Shown one piece after another: positions 49,906-58,995 of a stretch of DNA of 64,000 nt. Both the position numbers and the translations under genes were made by a program. The stretch is from assembly GCF_014218725.1 (NCBI RefSeq), contig NZ_JABBJE010000001.1:372001-436000 (forward strand), read 5' to 3'. Source of the stretch: Brevundimonas huaxiensis (lineage in GTDB: Bacteria; Pseudomonadota; Alphaproteobacteria; Caulobacterales; Caulobacteraceae). The notes beneath the pieces are model-generated. The model made no database searches, was not told the DNA's origin, and was given only the letters and a program-made list of their open reading frames with translations. How positions within the stretch are numbered: the first letter of the stretch is position 1; the number at the start of each line of letters is the position of its first letter.

Positions 49906-51981
49906 TCATAGCGCGATCCTGAGCGAGGCGCGGACGCTGCGCGGGGCGCCGGGGTAGATCCACAGGGCGCTGTAGGAGCTGGCGGCGTAACGCGCGTCGA
50001 ACAGGTTGTCGACCTCGACGCGGGCGGTGACCTGGGGCGTCAGGCCGTAGTCCAGCGCCGCCTTGGCCTTCCAGTAGGCGGGCAGTTCGGGCGCGCCGAG
50101 CGCCAGGCCGCCGGCCCGGTCGCCGACGTAGGCCGCGCCGGTCATGAACGACCAGGTCGTGCCGTGGATGGTGGGGAAGCGACCGATGACGAACAGCGAG
50201 CCGGAATGTTCGGGCACGTTCAGCACGGCGTCGGTGGCGAAGGCGCGGTCGTCGGCCCTGGCGTCGGTCCAGCCGTAGTTGGCGACCACCTGCCAGACGT
50301 CGTCGATCTTCAAGGCGCCGTCCAGCTCGATCCCGCGCGTCGTCAGCTTGCCGACCGGGGCCAGGAAGTTGGGATCGACCGGATCGGTCGTCAGAATGTT
50401 CGACTTCTCAATATCGAAGACGGTGGCGGCGAGGTCCAGTCCGTCCCAGGCGCCGGCCAGGCCGATCTCATAGCCCTTGCCATCCTCGGGCGCGAAGCCG
50501 GAGCCGTCGCGGCCCGTGCCCGAGTTCAGCACGAACGACTGACCGTAGCTGGCGTGGGCGGTCAGGTTTTCGGTCAGGCTATAGCGGGCGGCGAGGCGGT
50601 ATTTCAGGGGCGTGTCGCTGGCTTCACCGACGGCGCCGGTGCGGTTGTTTCGGATGGTCTGGTCGTAGTCGTCGAACCGCAGCCCGGCCAGCAGGCTGAG
50701 ACGGTCGTTCACCTCCCACAGATCCTGGGCGTAGAGGGTGACGACATCGCGCGTCTCCAGATTGTCGGTGAAGGGCAGGGGTATCGGCGGCGTGACCGCG
50801 CCATAGACGGGGTTGAAGACGTTGATCGGATAGGGATTGGCGGCGGTCGGATTGATGCGCAGCCACTTCTCGCCATAGGTCAGCTGATAGGCCTTCACTC
50901 CGAAACCGAGATTGTGAACGCCCAATCCCGTCTGGACCACGCCGTTCAGCTCCAGCCGGGCCGACAGGTCCTCGACCGAGAAGTCGCGTCCGCGACGCTG
51001 ACGCCACAGCTGGTCGCCCACCAGACGCGAATGGTCGCTCGACAGACCCTTCAGCGAGCCGCCCCGCCAGGCGACGCCGCCGTTCAGGCTCCAGTCGTCA
51101 TTGATCCGGTATTCACCGGTGATCTGGTGCCGTTCGTTGCGGAAGCGGGTCACGCCGTCGCCGGGCTCGCCGTAGTAGTTCGAGGGCGGCAGGAACAGCG
51201 CGTCGCCGTTGATCGCCGGCATCCCTCGGTCGAACAAGGTCGTGAAGGTGGTGAACTCGCCCACATAGGTCAGGCGCAGATCATCGTTTGGACGCCAGGT
51301 CAGGGACGGCGCCACCACAGTGCGGTCCAAGCCGACATAGTCGCGCCAGCCGTTCGAAGTCTCGCCCGCCACCACAAGCCGTCCGGCCAGGGTGTCGTTG
51401 ATGGGGCCGGTCAGGTCCAGTTCGCCGCGACGCAGACCGAACGATCCCACCGTGGCGGTAAAGGTGGCGGCGGGCGCAAAGCGCGGGGTCTTGGAGACGA
51501 TATTGATGCGTCCGGCCGGGTCGATGTCGCCGAACAGGGCGCCGGACGGCCCCTTCAGCACTTCTATCCGCTCGGATGTCGCCGGATCGCGGGGCGGGGC
51601 CATGCCGCGATTGGCCAGGAAGCCGTCGACATAATATTCCGCGCCGCCGTCGGGCGTGCCCAGGAAGCCGCGAATGGCGAAGTTGTCCATGACGCCGCCG
51701 CGATTGTTCTGCTGGCTGACGCCGCTGACCAGTTCCAGCGCGTCGGCCAGGCGCGTCGCGCCCACGGCCTTGATCAGATCGTTCTCGACAGAGCGGCTGG
51801 ACGGGGACATGGCCTCGGTGATCGATCCTGCACCCAGCGTCAGATCACGCGGCGCCGAGCGGCGGCCCAGAACGACGATCTCCCCCACCGTTTCAGGCTC
51901 AACCCCCGCGACAGCGACGGGGGCGGGGGCGTTGGCGGCGACCAGCAGGCACGCGCCGGCGCAGCTCAGAAGGAGGGACAA
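49906..51981 (-). CDS. TonB-dependent receptor (siderophore-type)
   Basis: A 691-residue outer-membrane receptor. Signal peptide (about 1-24), TonB box-like EIVVLGRR at about 34-41, plug domain (VENDLIKAVGATRLADALELVSGV, AIRGFLGTPDGGAEYYVDGF, IEVLKGPSGALFGDIDPAGRINIV), then a 22-strand beta-barrel ending in an aromatic/Leu-rich strand (ALWIYPGAPRSVRASLRIAL). The sequence resembles ferrichrome/ferrioxamine-type receptors of the FecA/FhuA group. A possible Zur operator lies 15 bp upstream (51996-52018), so the ligand may be a zinc or other metallophore instead of iron. It is divergent from the DUF1624 gene. Confidence 0.9.
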   Translation of the reverse strand: MSLLLSCAGACLLVAANAPAPVAVAGVEPETVGEIVVLGRRSAPRDLTLGAGSITEAMSPSSRSVENDLIKAVGATRLADALELVSGVSQQNNRGGVMDNFAIRGFLGTPDGGAEYYVDGFLANRGMAPPRDPATSERIEVLKGPSGALFGDIDPAGRINIVSKTPRFAPAATFTATVGSFGLRRGELDLTGPINDTLAGRLVVAGETSNGWRDYVGLDRTVVAPSLTWRPNDDLRLTYVGEFTTFTTLFDRGMPAINGDALFLPPSNYYGEPGDGVTRFRNERHQITGEYRINDDWSLNGGVAWRGGSLKGLSSDHSRLVGDQLWRQRRGRDFSVEDLSARLELNGVVQTGLGVHNLGFGVKAYQLTYGEKWLRINPTAANPYPINVFNPVYGAVTPPIPLPFTDNLETRDVVTLYAQDLWEVNDRLSLLAGLRFDDYDQTIRNNRTGAVGEASDTPLKYRLAARYSLTENLTAHASYGQSFVLNSGTGRDGSGFAPEDGKGYEIGLAGAWDGLDLAATVFDIEKSNILTTDPVDPNFLAPVGKLTTRGIELDGALKIDDVWQVVANYGWTDARADDRAFATDAVLNVPEHSGSLFVIGRFPTIHGTTWSFMTGAAYVGDRAGGLALGAPELPAYWKAKAALDYGLTPQVTARVEVDNLFDARYAASSYSALWIYPGAPRSVRASLRIAL

Positions 51982-51995
51982 GGCAGGCTCCGTTT

Positions 51996-52018
51996 GAAAT
52001 GTTATACTGTATCGGCTA
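51996..52018. promoter_or_regulatory. Possible Zur operator in divergent promoter region
   Basis: GAAATGTTATA (51996-52006) equals a perfect left half of the proteobacterial Zur consensus (a half-site, one central base, and its inverted repeat). The right half matches only 5 of 11 positions. It lies between the divergent receptor and DUF1624 starts. TATACT-like and TATAAC-like -10 hexamers lie inside the site on opposite strands, so repressor binding would block both promoters. Confidence 0.4.
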
Positions 52019-52032
52019 TCCGCTTCCGCCTG

Positions 52033-53232
52033 ATGATGTCAACCGCTGCAACGCTTGTTCCCGCCTCCATTTCTTCGACTGCCGCGCCAAGCCGTGCGGT
52101 CAGTCGGATCCGATCCATCGACGCCCTTCGCGGGCTGGTCATCCTGCTGATGCTGGTCGATCACGCGCGGGAGTTCTTCTTCATCCACGCCCAGGTCTCG
52201 GACCCGATGAATGTGGAGACGACCTCGTCGGCGTTGTTCTTCACCCGGCTGTCGGCCCATTTGTGCGCGCCGGTGTTCGTGGCCCTGACGGGATTGGGGG
52301 CCTGGCTGTACGGAAACAAGCAGGCGGGCGGCGGGAACGGAGCCAGCGCGGCATCGGCCTTCCTGCTGAAACGCGGTCTGTTTCTGGTCGTGCTGGAACT
52401 GACGGTGGTCAACTTCGCCTGGACCTTCTCGGTTACGCCCGAGTTGATCTATCTGCAGGTGATCTGGGCCATCGGCCTGTCGATGATCGCGCTGGCGGCC
52501 TTGGTGCATCTGCCGCGTCCGATGCTGATCGCCGTGGGGCTGGTCATCGTGCTGGGCCACAATCTGCTGGACCCGATCACCATTGCGGCAGGGCAGCCGG
52601 GCTATGCGATCTGGGCGGTGCTGCATGATCGCGGATTTATAGACTTACCTTGGGGTGGTCAGGCGCGGACGTCCTATCCGCTGCTGCCGTGGATCGGCGT
52701 GGCGGCCTTGGGCTATGCCATCGGGCCGTGGTTCGCAGGCGAGCAGAGGACGCGGCTGAGGCGGCTGGTGCTGATCGGGGTGGGCGCGCTGGCCCTGTTC
52801 GTCGTGCTGCGGGCGATCAATGTCTATGGGGATGCGCCGTGGGCCGTGCAGGCGACGCCGATCCAGACGGTGATGAGCGTGTTGAACCTGACCAAATATC
52901 CGCCGTCGGCCGACTTCCTGCTGCTGACGCTGGGGATAGGCGCGCTGATCCTGGCAGGGCTGGAAAGAGCGCCGGAGCGGTTGGTCGGCGTGCTGGCGGT
53001 CTTTGGCGGAGCGCCGCTGTTCTTCTATCTGATCCACCTCTACGGGCTGCATCTGTTGAACCTGGCGGCCGTGATGCTGTTCGGCGCCAATCAGGGCGAG
53101 GGCTTCGGCGTGCCCGGCGTTGGCTGGGTGTGGCTGCTGGCGGCCCTGGTCGCCGTGCCCTGCTGGTTCGCCTGCCGCTGGTTCGGCGGGGTCAAGCGGC
53201 GCAGTTCGCAATGGTGGATGAAGTATCTCTGA
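52033..53232 (+). CDS. DUF1624 / heparan-alpha-glucosaminide acetyltransferase-like membrane protein
   Basis: A 399-residue polytopic protein (about 10-11 transmembrane segments). The N-terminal SIDALRGLVILLMLVDHAREFFF contains the conserved Asp and His characteristic of the DUF1624/HGSNAT family, and PLFFYLIHLY near the C-terminus is a second conserved block. HGSNAT proteins transfer acetyl groups across the membrane to sugar amines; the bacterial role is not established. Two start ATGs at 52033 and 52036. The frame extends 622 codons upstream as an antisense of the receptor, which is spurious. Confidence 0.85.
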   Translation: MMSTAATLVPASISSTAAPSRAVSRIRSIDALRGLVILLMLVDHAREFFFIHAQVSDPMNVETTSSALFFTRLSAHLCAPVFVALTGLGAWLYGNKQAGGGNGASAASAFLLKRGLFLVVLELTVVNFAWTFSVTPELIYLQVIWAIGLSMIALAALVHLPRPMLIAVGLVIVLGHNLLDPITIAAGQPGYAIWAVLHDRGFIDLPWGGQARTSYPLLPWIGVAALGYAIGPWFAGEQRTRLRRLVLIGVGALALFVVLRAINVYGDAPWAVQATPIQTVMSVLNLTKYPPSADFLLLTLGIGALILAGLERAPERLVGVLAVFGGAPLFFYLIHLYGLHLLNLAAVMLFGANQGEGFGVPGVGWVWLLAALVAVPCWFACRWFGGVKRRSSQWWMKYL

Positions 53233-53316
53233 GACGGGAAAATGCGCGACGCCGGTTTCCCTGAACCGCCGATGTCTCTAGGGTCCGCCGCCAACGTTCA
53301 GACCATGAGGCCCCCC

Positions 53317-53526
53317 GTGAAAGACACCGACCTGAAGCGCATCGAGGCGCACCTCAAGCGCACCTTCAACACCGGCGGCATCATCGTGAAGGCCCGCCCC
53401 AAGCAGAATGACTCGGCCGAGGTCTATGTCGGCGACGAGTTCATCGGCATCGTCTTCGAGGACGAGGACGAGGAAGGCTCGTTCATGTTTGAAATGGCGA
53501 TCCTGGCCGAAGACCTTCCGGCCTAA
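53317..53526 (+). CDS. DUF3126 family protein
   Basis: A 69-residue cytoplasmic protein. It begins with the family sequence VKDTDLKRIEAHLKR (GTG start) and has NDSAEVYVGDEFIG and ILAEDLPA at the end, which identify DUF3126, a small family found mainly in alphaproteobacteria. GAGG lies six bases before the GTG at 53317; an ATG at 53305 would add four residues. Function unknown. Confidence 0.85.
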   Translation: MKDTDLKRIEAHLKRTFNTGGIIVKARPKQNDSAEVYVGDEFIGIVFEDEDEEGSFMFEMAILAEDLPA

Positions 53527-53542
53527 CCGCCGACCGATCCGA

Positions 53543-53573
53543 CCGCCCGGCGTGAATGCGCCGGGCGGCTTTC
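53543..53573 (+). terminator. Intrinsic terminator after the DUF3126 gene
   Basis: CCGCCCGGCG (53543-53552) pairs perfectly with CGCCGGGCGG (53559-53568) around a six-base loop, followed by CTTTCGTTT. It stops plus-strand transcription before the convergent DUF2164 gene. Confidence 0.75.
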
Positions 53574-53576
53574 GTT

Positions 53577-53828
53577 TCAGCGCGTGGGGGCCGCGCGTTC
53601 GAGGCCGTACAGCGCCTCGACGATGTCCTCGGCCTTCTGCTGGACCAGTCGCTGGGCGTCGTGGACGCCGCGATTGTAGAAGGCGCCGCCGATCTCCTTG
53701 CCGATGAAGTCCAGCAGCATCTCGGCCGGAAGCTGGCCGAGTTCCTGATCCAGTTCGCGGGCGAAGTAGTCGCGCAGTTTGGCGGTGATCGCCGCGCGTT
53801 CTTCCTTAGAGAATTCGATCGGCTTCAT
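53577..53828 (-). CDS. DUF2164 family protein
   Basis: An 83-residue, mostly helical protein. FSKEERAAITAKLRDYFARELDQELGQ, then LLDFIGKEIGGAFYNRGVHDA identifies DUF2164. Function unknown. Its start at 53828 overlaps the ABC-F stop by four bases (ATGA), so the two are translationally coupled. Confidence 0.88.
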   Translation of the reverse strand: MKPIEFSKEERAAITAKLRDYFARELDQELGQLPAEMLLDFIGKEIGGAFYNRGVHDAQRLVQQKAEDIVEALYGLERAAPTR

Positions 53829-55747
53829 GCGACTTCGGCCAAGGCTTCTTCGGCGGCGATCCAGGCGGCTTCGGCGGCGGCCAGATCGGCTTCGGTCTTG
53901 GCGCGGGCGCGGGTCAGGCCTTCGAGGGCCTTGGGATTGCTGACCGAGGCGGTGGCCATGTCGTCGTCGATACGGGCGATCTCGGCCGCAAGGCGGGTCA
54001 TGGTCTCCTCCGCCTTCTTGACCGCGTGACGCAGGGTCGAGGGCGAAGGGCCGGATCGCTTCTTGTTGCCCCTATCGTTCGCGCCCCCGCCTTTTGAAGA
54101 ATTGGCGCTCTCTGCTTGCGAGGCACCTGAGTTGGCCTTGGCCTCTTCCTTCTTGATCTGGCTGGGCTTGGCGATGGCTTGTTTCGCGCGGTCGAGGACG
54201 AACTTGGCATAGTCGTCCATGTCGCCTTCAAAGGGTTTCACCGTGCCGTCGGCGGCCAGCCACAGGCGATCCGCCACCATTTCCATCAGCGAGCGGTCGT
54301 GGGTGATCAGGATGACGGCGCCGTTGTAGTCGTTCAGCGCGTCGAGCAAGGCGCGGCGGCTGTCGATGTCCAGGTGGTTGGTCGGTTCGTCCAGGATCAG
54401 GACGTGGGGCGCATCCATCGCCACCATGTTCAGCAGCAGGCGCGCGCGTTCGCCGCCCGACAGGCTGTCGACCGTGGTCTCCTGCTTTTCGTAACCCAGG
54501 CCGAACTGGGCCAGTTTGGAGCGGCGGGCGCTTTCGGGCGCGTCGGGCATGGCGCGGCGGATGATCTCCAGCGGCGTGTCGGTCGGGTCCATCGCCTCGA
54601 TCTGGTGCTGGTGGAACCAGCCCACGCGCATCTTCCTGTCGCGGTGCAGTTCGCCCTCGGAGACGTTCAGGGCGCCGGCGATCATCTTGGCGAAGGTGGA
54701 CTTGCCGGCGCCGTTGACGCCGAGCAGGCCGATGCGGTCGTCAAGGTCCATGCGCAGGTTCAGATTGCGCAGGATCGGCTTGCCCGGCTCATAGCCGACA
54801 TTGGCCCGCTCCAGCCGGATCAGCGGCGGGGCCAGCGGGCGCGGCGGAGAGGGCAGGGTGAAGGGAGCGACGCGCTCCTCGATGGTGGTGGCGACCGGCT
54901 GCATCTTCTCCAGCCGCTTCATGCGCGACTGGGCCTGGGCGGCCTTGGACGCCTTGGCCTTGAAGCGATCGACGAAGGCCTGAAGGTGGGCGCGCTCGGC
55001 GTCCTGCTTGGCCTTGGCCGACAGTTGCAGCCGGGCCTTTTCGGCGCGGGCCTTTTCGAAGGCGTCGTAGTTGCCGGTGTAGAGGGTCAGGGTGTGGTTC
55101 GCGAGGTGCAGGATATGGGTGCAGACCTCGTTCAGCATCTCGCGGTCGTGGGAGATGATCAGGGCCGTGTGCGGATATTTCTTCAGCCGCGCCTCAAGCC
55201 ACAGGGCGCCTTCCAGGTCGAGGTAGTTGGTCGGTTCGTCCAGCAGCAGCATGTCCGGCTCGGCGAACAGGGCGGCGGCCAGGGCGACGCGCATTCGCCA
55301 GCCGCCCGAGAACTCCGACATCGGCCGGGCCTGGTTCTCCTGATCGAAGCCCAGGCCGACCAGGATTTCGGCGGCGCGCGCGGGCGCGGCGTCGGCGTCG
55401 ATCTCGATCAGGCGCGACCAGATCTCGCCCATCTCTTCCGGTTCTGCAGTCTCGAGCCGGCCCAGCAGGGTGTGGCGCTCGACGTCGGCCTCAAGGATGG
55501 TGTCGATGACGCTGACGGGGGTCGCCGGATGCTCCTGATCGACCGAGCCGATACGGGCGGTCTTGGGCAGGCTGATCTCGTCGCCGGCGGCGTGAAGCTC
55601 GCCCAAGATCAGCTTGAACAGGGTCGACTTGCCGATGCCGTTGCGGCCGACCAGACCGACCTTGGAGCCGGGCGGCAGGCTGACGGAGGCGTCCACGAGA
55701 AACTTGCGGCCCCAGGCGTTGAAGGTCAGGTCGGTGATCTGAAGCAT
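53825..55747 (-). CDS. ABC-F family ATPase
   Basis: A 640-residue ABC-F protein with two ATPase domains in one chain and no membrane segment. Domain 1 has GRNGIGKST (Walker A), SGGWRMRVALA (signature) and LDEPTNYLD; domain 2 has GVNGAGKST, SGGERARLLL and LDEPTNHLD. The interdomain linker (about 240-310) is charged, and a coiled-coil C-terminus (KKAEETMTRLAAEI, about 560-640) resembles the Uup/YheS group. ABC-F proteins act on the ribosome to resolve stalled or drug-blocked translation. Which subtype (Uup, YheS, other) is not certain. Confidence 0.92.
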   Translation of the reverse strand: MLQITDLTFNAWGRKFLVDASVSLPPGSKVGLVGRNGIGKSTLFKLILGELHAAGDEISLPKTARIGSVDQEHPATPVSVIDTILEADVERHTLLGRLETAEPEEMGEIWSRLIEIDADAAPARAAEILVGLGFDQENQARPMSEFSGGWRMRVALAAALFAEPDMLLLDEPTNYLDLEGALWLEARLKKYPHTALIISHDREMLNEVCTHILHLANHTLTLYTGNYDAFEKARAEKARLQLSAKAKQDAERAHLQAFVDRFKAKASKAAQAQSRMKRLEKMQPVATTIEERVAPFTLPSPPRPLAPPLIRLERANVGYEPGKPILRNLNLRMDLDDRIGLLGVNGAGKSTFAKMIAGALNVSEGELHRDRKMRVGWFHQHQIEAMDPTDTPLEIIRRAMPDAPESARRSKLAQFGLGYEKQETTVDSLSGGERARLLLNMVAMDAPHVLILDEPTNHLDIDSRRALLDALNDYNGAVILITHDRSLMEMVADRLWLAADGTVKPFEGDMDDYAKFVLDRAKQAIAKPSQIKKEEAKANSGASQAESANSSKGGGANDRGNKKRSGPSPSTLRHAVKKAEETMTRLAAEIARIDDDMATASVSNPKALEGLTRARAKTEADLAAAEAAWIAAEEALAEVA

Positions 55748-55898
55748 TGCGGCGAAGGTTCTTCGGTTGGTCGGCGTCCCTCAATCGGCAGGTCGCCATG
55801 CGGGGTGCGTCAGGGATGCAAAAAGGGACGGTTGGAAACGCGGGAGGTGGTCGCTATAAGCCCGCGACACTCAATCTCCCAACAAGAAGTCAATTCCC

Positions 55899-56318
55899 AT
55901 GACCGAACGTACCTTCTCGATCATCAAGCCCGACGCCACGCGCCGCAACCTGACCGGCGCGATCAACGCCGTGATCGAAGGCGCCGGCCTGCGCATCGTG
56001 GCCCAGCGCCGCGTCAAGCTGACGACCGAACAAGCCAAGAAATTCTACGAAGTGCACGCCGAGCGCCCGTTCTACGGCGAGCTGGTCGAGCAGATGACGG
56101 CCGAGCCGGTCGTCGTTCAGGTGCTGGAAGGCGACAACGCTGTCGCCGCCTATCGTGAAGTCATGGGCGCCACCAACCCGGAGCAGGCCGCCGAAGGCAC
56201 CATCCGCAAGCAGTTCGCCCTGTCGATCGGTGAAAACTCGGTCCACGGTTCGGACAGCCAGGACAACGCCAAGATCGAGATCGCCCAGTTCTTCACCGAC
56301 GACCAGATCGTCGGCTAA
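55899..56318 (+). CDS. ndk: Nucleoside diphosphate kinase
   Basis: A 139-residue enzyme that transfers the gamma-phosphate between NTPs and NDPs. N-terminal [11 protein letters not shown], then the active-site His in [14 protein letters not shown], all canonical. The length matches the bacterial form (about 140). The promoter probably lies in the 151-bp gap before it, where CTATAA is seen at 55854. Two direct repeats follow the stop. Confidence 0.97.
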   Translation: MTERTFSIIKPDATRRNLTGAINAVIEGAGLRIVAQRRVKLTTEQAKKFYEVHAERPFYGELVEQMTAEPVVVQVLEGDNAVAAYREVMGATNPEQAAEGTIRKQFALSIGENSVHGSDSQDNAKIEIAQFFTDDQIVG

Positions 56319-56405
56319 GCGCTCAAGTCGCGAGGGACCGCGTTCCGAGCGTAGCGCGAGCACAAGGCGCTCAAGTCGCGAGGGACCGCGTTCCGAGCGT
56401 AGCGC
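56319..56405. repeat. Two 39-bp direct repeats
   Basis: GCGCTCAAGTCGCGAGGGAC and the following bases through AGCGC occur twice, at 56319-56357 and 56367-56405, identical over 39 bp and separated by nine bases (GAGCACAAG). Each unit begins GCGCT and ends AGCGC, so it has short inverted ends. They lie directly after the ndk stop codon. No other copy is evident in this window by reading. Confidence 0.85.
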
Positions 56406-56457
56406 AGAAAAGAAGAGCTATCCGCGAGCATCAGCTCTCGCATAGCGTGACTATATA

Positions 56458-56496
56458 GGCCCGCGCCCGGAACCGGACGCGGGCCTTGTCGTTTGG
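56458..56496 (+). terminator. Possible ndk terminator
   Basis: GGCCCGCG (56458-56465) and CGCGGGCC (56478-56485) form an 8-bp stem with a 12-base loop containing a second small palindrome, then TTGTCGTTTGG. Distance from the ndk stop is about 140 bp, past the direct repeats. Confidence 0.5.
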
Positions 56497-56531
56497 TGGT
56501 CATGATCTCGTTCGTCTCCCGGAGAAGACCC

Positions 56532-56732
56532 ATGAAGACCATGATCAAACTGGCCCCCGTCATCGGCGTCGTGGCCCTGCTGGCCGCCTGCGGCCAGACG
56601 ATGGAACAACGCGCCGCCACCGGCGCCCTGGGCGGCGCCGTCGCCGGCCAGGTCATCGGCGGCAACACGGGTTCGACCGTGGCCGGCGCCGCCATCGGCG
56701 CCGTCGCCGGCGCGGCGACCAAGCCCCGCTAA
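56532..56732 (+). CDS. Small glycine-zipper lipoprotein
   Basis: A 66-residue lipoprotein. The signal peptide ends in a canonical lipobox LAAC, Cys20. The mature part is MEQRAATGALGGAV, AGQVIGGNTGSTVAGAAIGAVAG: a glycine-zipper helix pair (YMGG-like), as in osmotically inducible lipoproteins. It is expected in the outer membrane or periplasm. The start at 56532 is preceded by GGAGAAG. Terminated by the hairpin at 56770. Confidence 0.85.
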   Translation: MKTMIKLAPVIGVVALLAACGQTMEQRAATGALGGAVAGQVIGGNTGSTVAGAAIGAVAGAATKPR

Positions 56733-56769
56733 ATCCAAGTAGGTCTTCCCGGCGAAAGCCCGGATGACA

Positions 56770-56801
56770 AAAAGGCCCGGAGCGTTCGCTCCGGGCCTTT
56801 T
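56770..56801. terminator. Bidirectional terminator
   Basis: AAAAGGCCCGGAGCG and CGCTCCGGGCCTTTT form a 15-bp perfect stem with a TT loop and A/T flanks, serving the lipoprotein gene (plus) and the M13 peptidase gene (minus). Confidence 0.92.
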
Positions 56802-56823
56802 CTACGTCTGACGTCCGGCGCCC

Positions 56824-58908
56824 TTACCAGATGCGGGCGCGGGCCTCGGGCGCAATATATTCCTTCTGGTCCGGAGAGACGCCGAAGGCCGCGTACCAGG
56901 CGTCGATGTTGCGCGGCGAGGTCGCGGCGCGCACCGAACCGGGCGAGTGCGGGTCGGTGGTCAGCTGTTCCTTCAGCGCCGCCTCGCGCGACTTCTCGCG
57001 CCAGACCTGCGCCCAGCCCAGGAAGACGCGCTGATCGCCCGTCAGCCCGTCAATGACCGGCGCCGGCTGACCGTTTAGAGACTTGTGATAGGCGTCCAGG
57101 GCCAGCAGCAGGCCGCCCAGGTCGGCGATGTTCTCGCCCATCGTCAGGTCGCCGTTGACGTGCACGCCGGGGATCGGCTCCAGCTTGTCATAGATGTCGC
57201 CCAGCACCTTGGCGCGCGCCTCGAAGCGGGCGGCGTCTTCCGGCGTCCACCAGTCGCGCAGCACGCCGTCGCCGTCCGACTTGCGGCCCTGATCGTCGAA
57301 GCCGTGGGTGATCTCGTGGCCGATGACCGCGCCGATGCCGCCGTAGTTGACGGCCGGGTCCGCGTTCGGATCGAAGAAGGGCGCCTGCAGGATGGCGGCC
57401 GGGAAGACGATCTCGTTGCGCGGCGGGTTGTAGTAGGCGTTCACCGTCTGGGGCGTCATGCCCCATTCCAGCGGATCGACCGGCTTGCCGATCTTGCCGC
57501 GCTTATAGGCCCATTCGAAGGCCGAGGAGCGCTCGACGTTGCCGTACAGGTCGTCGGCCTTCAGCTCCAAGCCATCATACGAGCGCCACTTGTCGGGATA
57601 GCCGATCTTCACGCCGAACTTGGACATCTTGTACAGGGCCTGCTCGCGCGTGGGCTCGCTCATCCAGTCCAGGGTCTTCAGCCGCTCGGTCATGGCGTCG
57701 CGGATATTGCCGACCAGGGCTTCCATCTGCGCCTTGGACGAGGCGGGGAAGTGCAGGCGGACGTATTCCTGAGCCAAGACCTCGCCCAACTGACCGTCGA
57801 CCAGGGCCACGCCCCGGTTCCAGCGGGGACGGTTCTCGGGCTGACCGCGCAGCGTCTTGCCGCGGAAGTCGAAGCGCGCATCGACGAAGGCCTTGGACAG
57901 ATAGGGGCTGGCCTGATCGACGACATTGAAGGCCTGCCAGGCCTTCAGCGTCTCGATGGGGGTGTCGGCGAACACCTGGGCGATGGCGGGGATGGCGGTG
58001 TTTTCCATCAGCACCAGGGTGTCGACGTCCGACACCTGGGCGCCGGCCAGGAATCCGGCCCAGTCGAAGCCGGGAGCCAGGGTCGCCAGGTCCGAGGCCT
58101 TGGCCGGGTTGTACAGCTTGTCGATCTGGCGACGCTCGACCGTCGTCCACTGCTTGTCGGCGACCTTGGTTTCGAAGGCCAGGATGTCGGCGGCGGTCTT
58201 GGCCGGATCGGCCCAGCCGATGGCGGTCAGGGTGGTCGTCAGATAGGCCAGATAGGCCTCACGCTGGGCGGCGAAGTCGGGCTTCAGATAGTAGTCGCGG
58301 TCCGGAAGGCCCAGCGATCCCTGGCCCAGATAGGCCGAGTTCAGATTGGGGTTCTTCAGGTCTTCGAACACGTCGATGCCGAACAGGGAGCCGCCGAAGC
58401 CCGAGTGGCTCTCGCCCATCAGGCGCGCCATGCCGGCGTGGTCGGTGACCGCCTTGACGGCGGCGAGGTCGGCGGCCAGCGGCGTCGCGCCCAGCTGCTC
58501 GATCTTCGCCTCGTCCATGAAGCTGGCGTACAGGGCGCCGACCTTGCGGGCGTTCTCGTTGGCGGGATTGGCGGCGCTGGTTTCGATGATCGACTTCAGC
58601 TGGGACTGGGCGTTCTCATACAGGACGTCGAACGGGCCGAAGCGCGACTTGTCGGCCGGAATCTCGGTCGTGCGCAGATAGGTTCCGTTGGCGTATTCGT
58701 TGAAGTCGTCGCCGGGCTTCACCGAGGTGTCCCGACCGGCCAGATCGAAGCCCCAGGCGCCGAAGGGGCTGTGGGCCGCGCCGGCCATGCCGTGCGAATG
58801 CTGGTCCGAAGCGCTCTGGGCCGAAGCGTCGTGGGCCGAGGCCGCGCCGCCGGTGAGAGCGACGACGATACAGGCCGAGCAGGCGGCCATCAGACGAATG
58901 CGTGTCAT
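56824..58908 (-). CDS. M13 family zinc metallopeptidase (PepO-like)
   Basis: A 694-residue exported neprilysin-like peptidase. Signal peptide from MTRIRLMAACSACIVV (cleavage about ASA, residue 27). The zinc site is HEITH at 531-535 with Glu592 and Asp596 in ENIADLGG. The N-terminal domain starts GAWGFDLAGRDTSVKPGDDFNEYANGTY, the usual M13 start, and the C-terminus ends in ARIW with the conserved Trp. Residues 28-47 are rich in Ala, Ser and His. It cleaves short peptides in the periplasm or at the surface. A start at 58971 would lie before the signal peptide. Confidence 0.94.
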   Translation of the reverse strand: MTRIRLMAACSACIVVALTGGAASAHDASAQSASDQHSHGMAGAAHSPFGAWGFDLAGRDTSVKPGDDFNEYANGTYLRTTEIPADKSRFGPFDVLYENAQSQLKSIIETSAANPANENARKVGALYASFMDEAKIEQLGATPLAADLAAVKAVTDHAGMARLMGESHSGFGGSLFGIDVFEDLKNPNLNSAYLGQGSLGLPDRDYYLKPDFAAQREAYLAYLTTTLTAIGWADPAKTAADILAFETKVADKQWTTVERRQIDKLYNPAKASDLATLAPGFDWAGFLAGAQVSDVDTLVLMENTAIPAIAQVFADTPIETLKAWQAFNVVDQASPYLSKAFVDARFDFRGKTLRGQPENRPRWNRGVALVDGQLGEVLAQEYVRLHFPASSKAQMEALVGNIRDAMTERLKTLDWMSEPTREQALYKMSKFGVKIGYPDKWRSYDGLELKADDLYGNVERSSAFEWAYKRGKIGKPVDPLEWGMTPQTVNAYYNPPRNEIVFPAAILQAPFFDPNADPAVNYGGIGAVIGHEITHGFDDQGRKSDGDGVLRDWWTPEDAARFEARAKVLGDIYDKLEPIPGVHVNGDLTMGENIADLGGLLLALDAYHKSLNGQPAPVIDGLTGDQRVFLGWAQVWREKSREAALKEQLTTDPHSPGSVRAATSPRNIDAWYAAFGVSPDQKEYIAPEARARIW

Positions 58909-58995
58909 GGATAGAGAGGGTCCCGATTGAGGTCGGGCGCACCATTGCGCCGGTGCGGCGGTCTGTCGCATGACGTTTTTGTAATCTTCGCGCCG

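Noticed and set aside
50164..52032. 622-codon N-terminal extension of the DUF1624 frame
   Set aside because: It is antisense to the TonB receptor. The family N-terminus begins at 52033, preceded by divergent promoter elements.
57085..58914. 609-codon open frame on the plus strand, antisense to the M13 peptidase gene
   Set aside because: A long antisense frame is expected in high-GC genes with biased third positions. The translation has no domain or signal, while the minus-strand frame is a full metallopeptidase.
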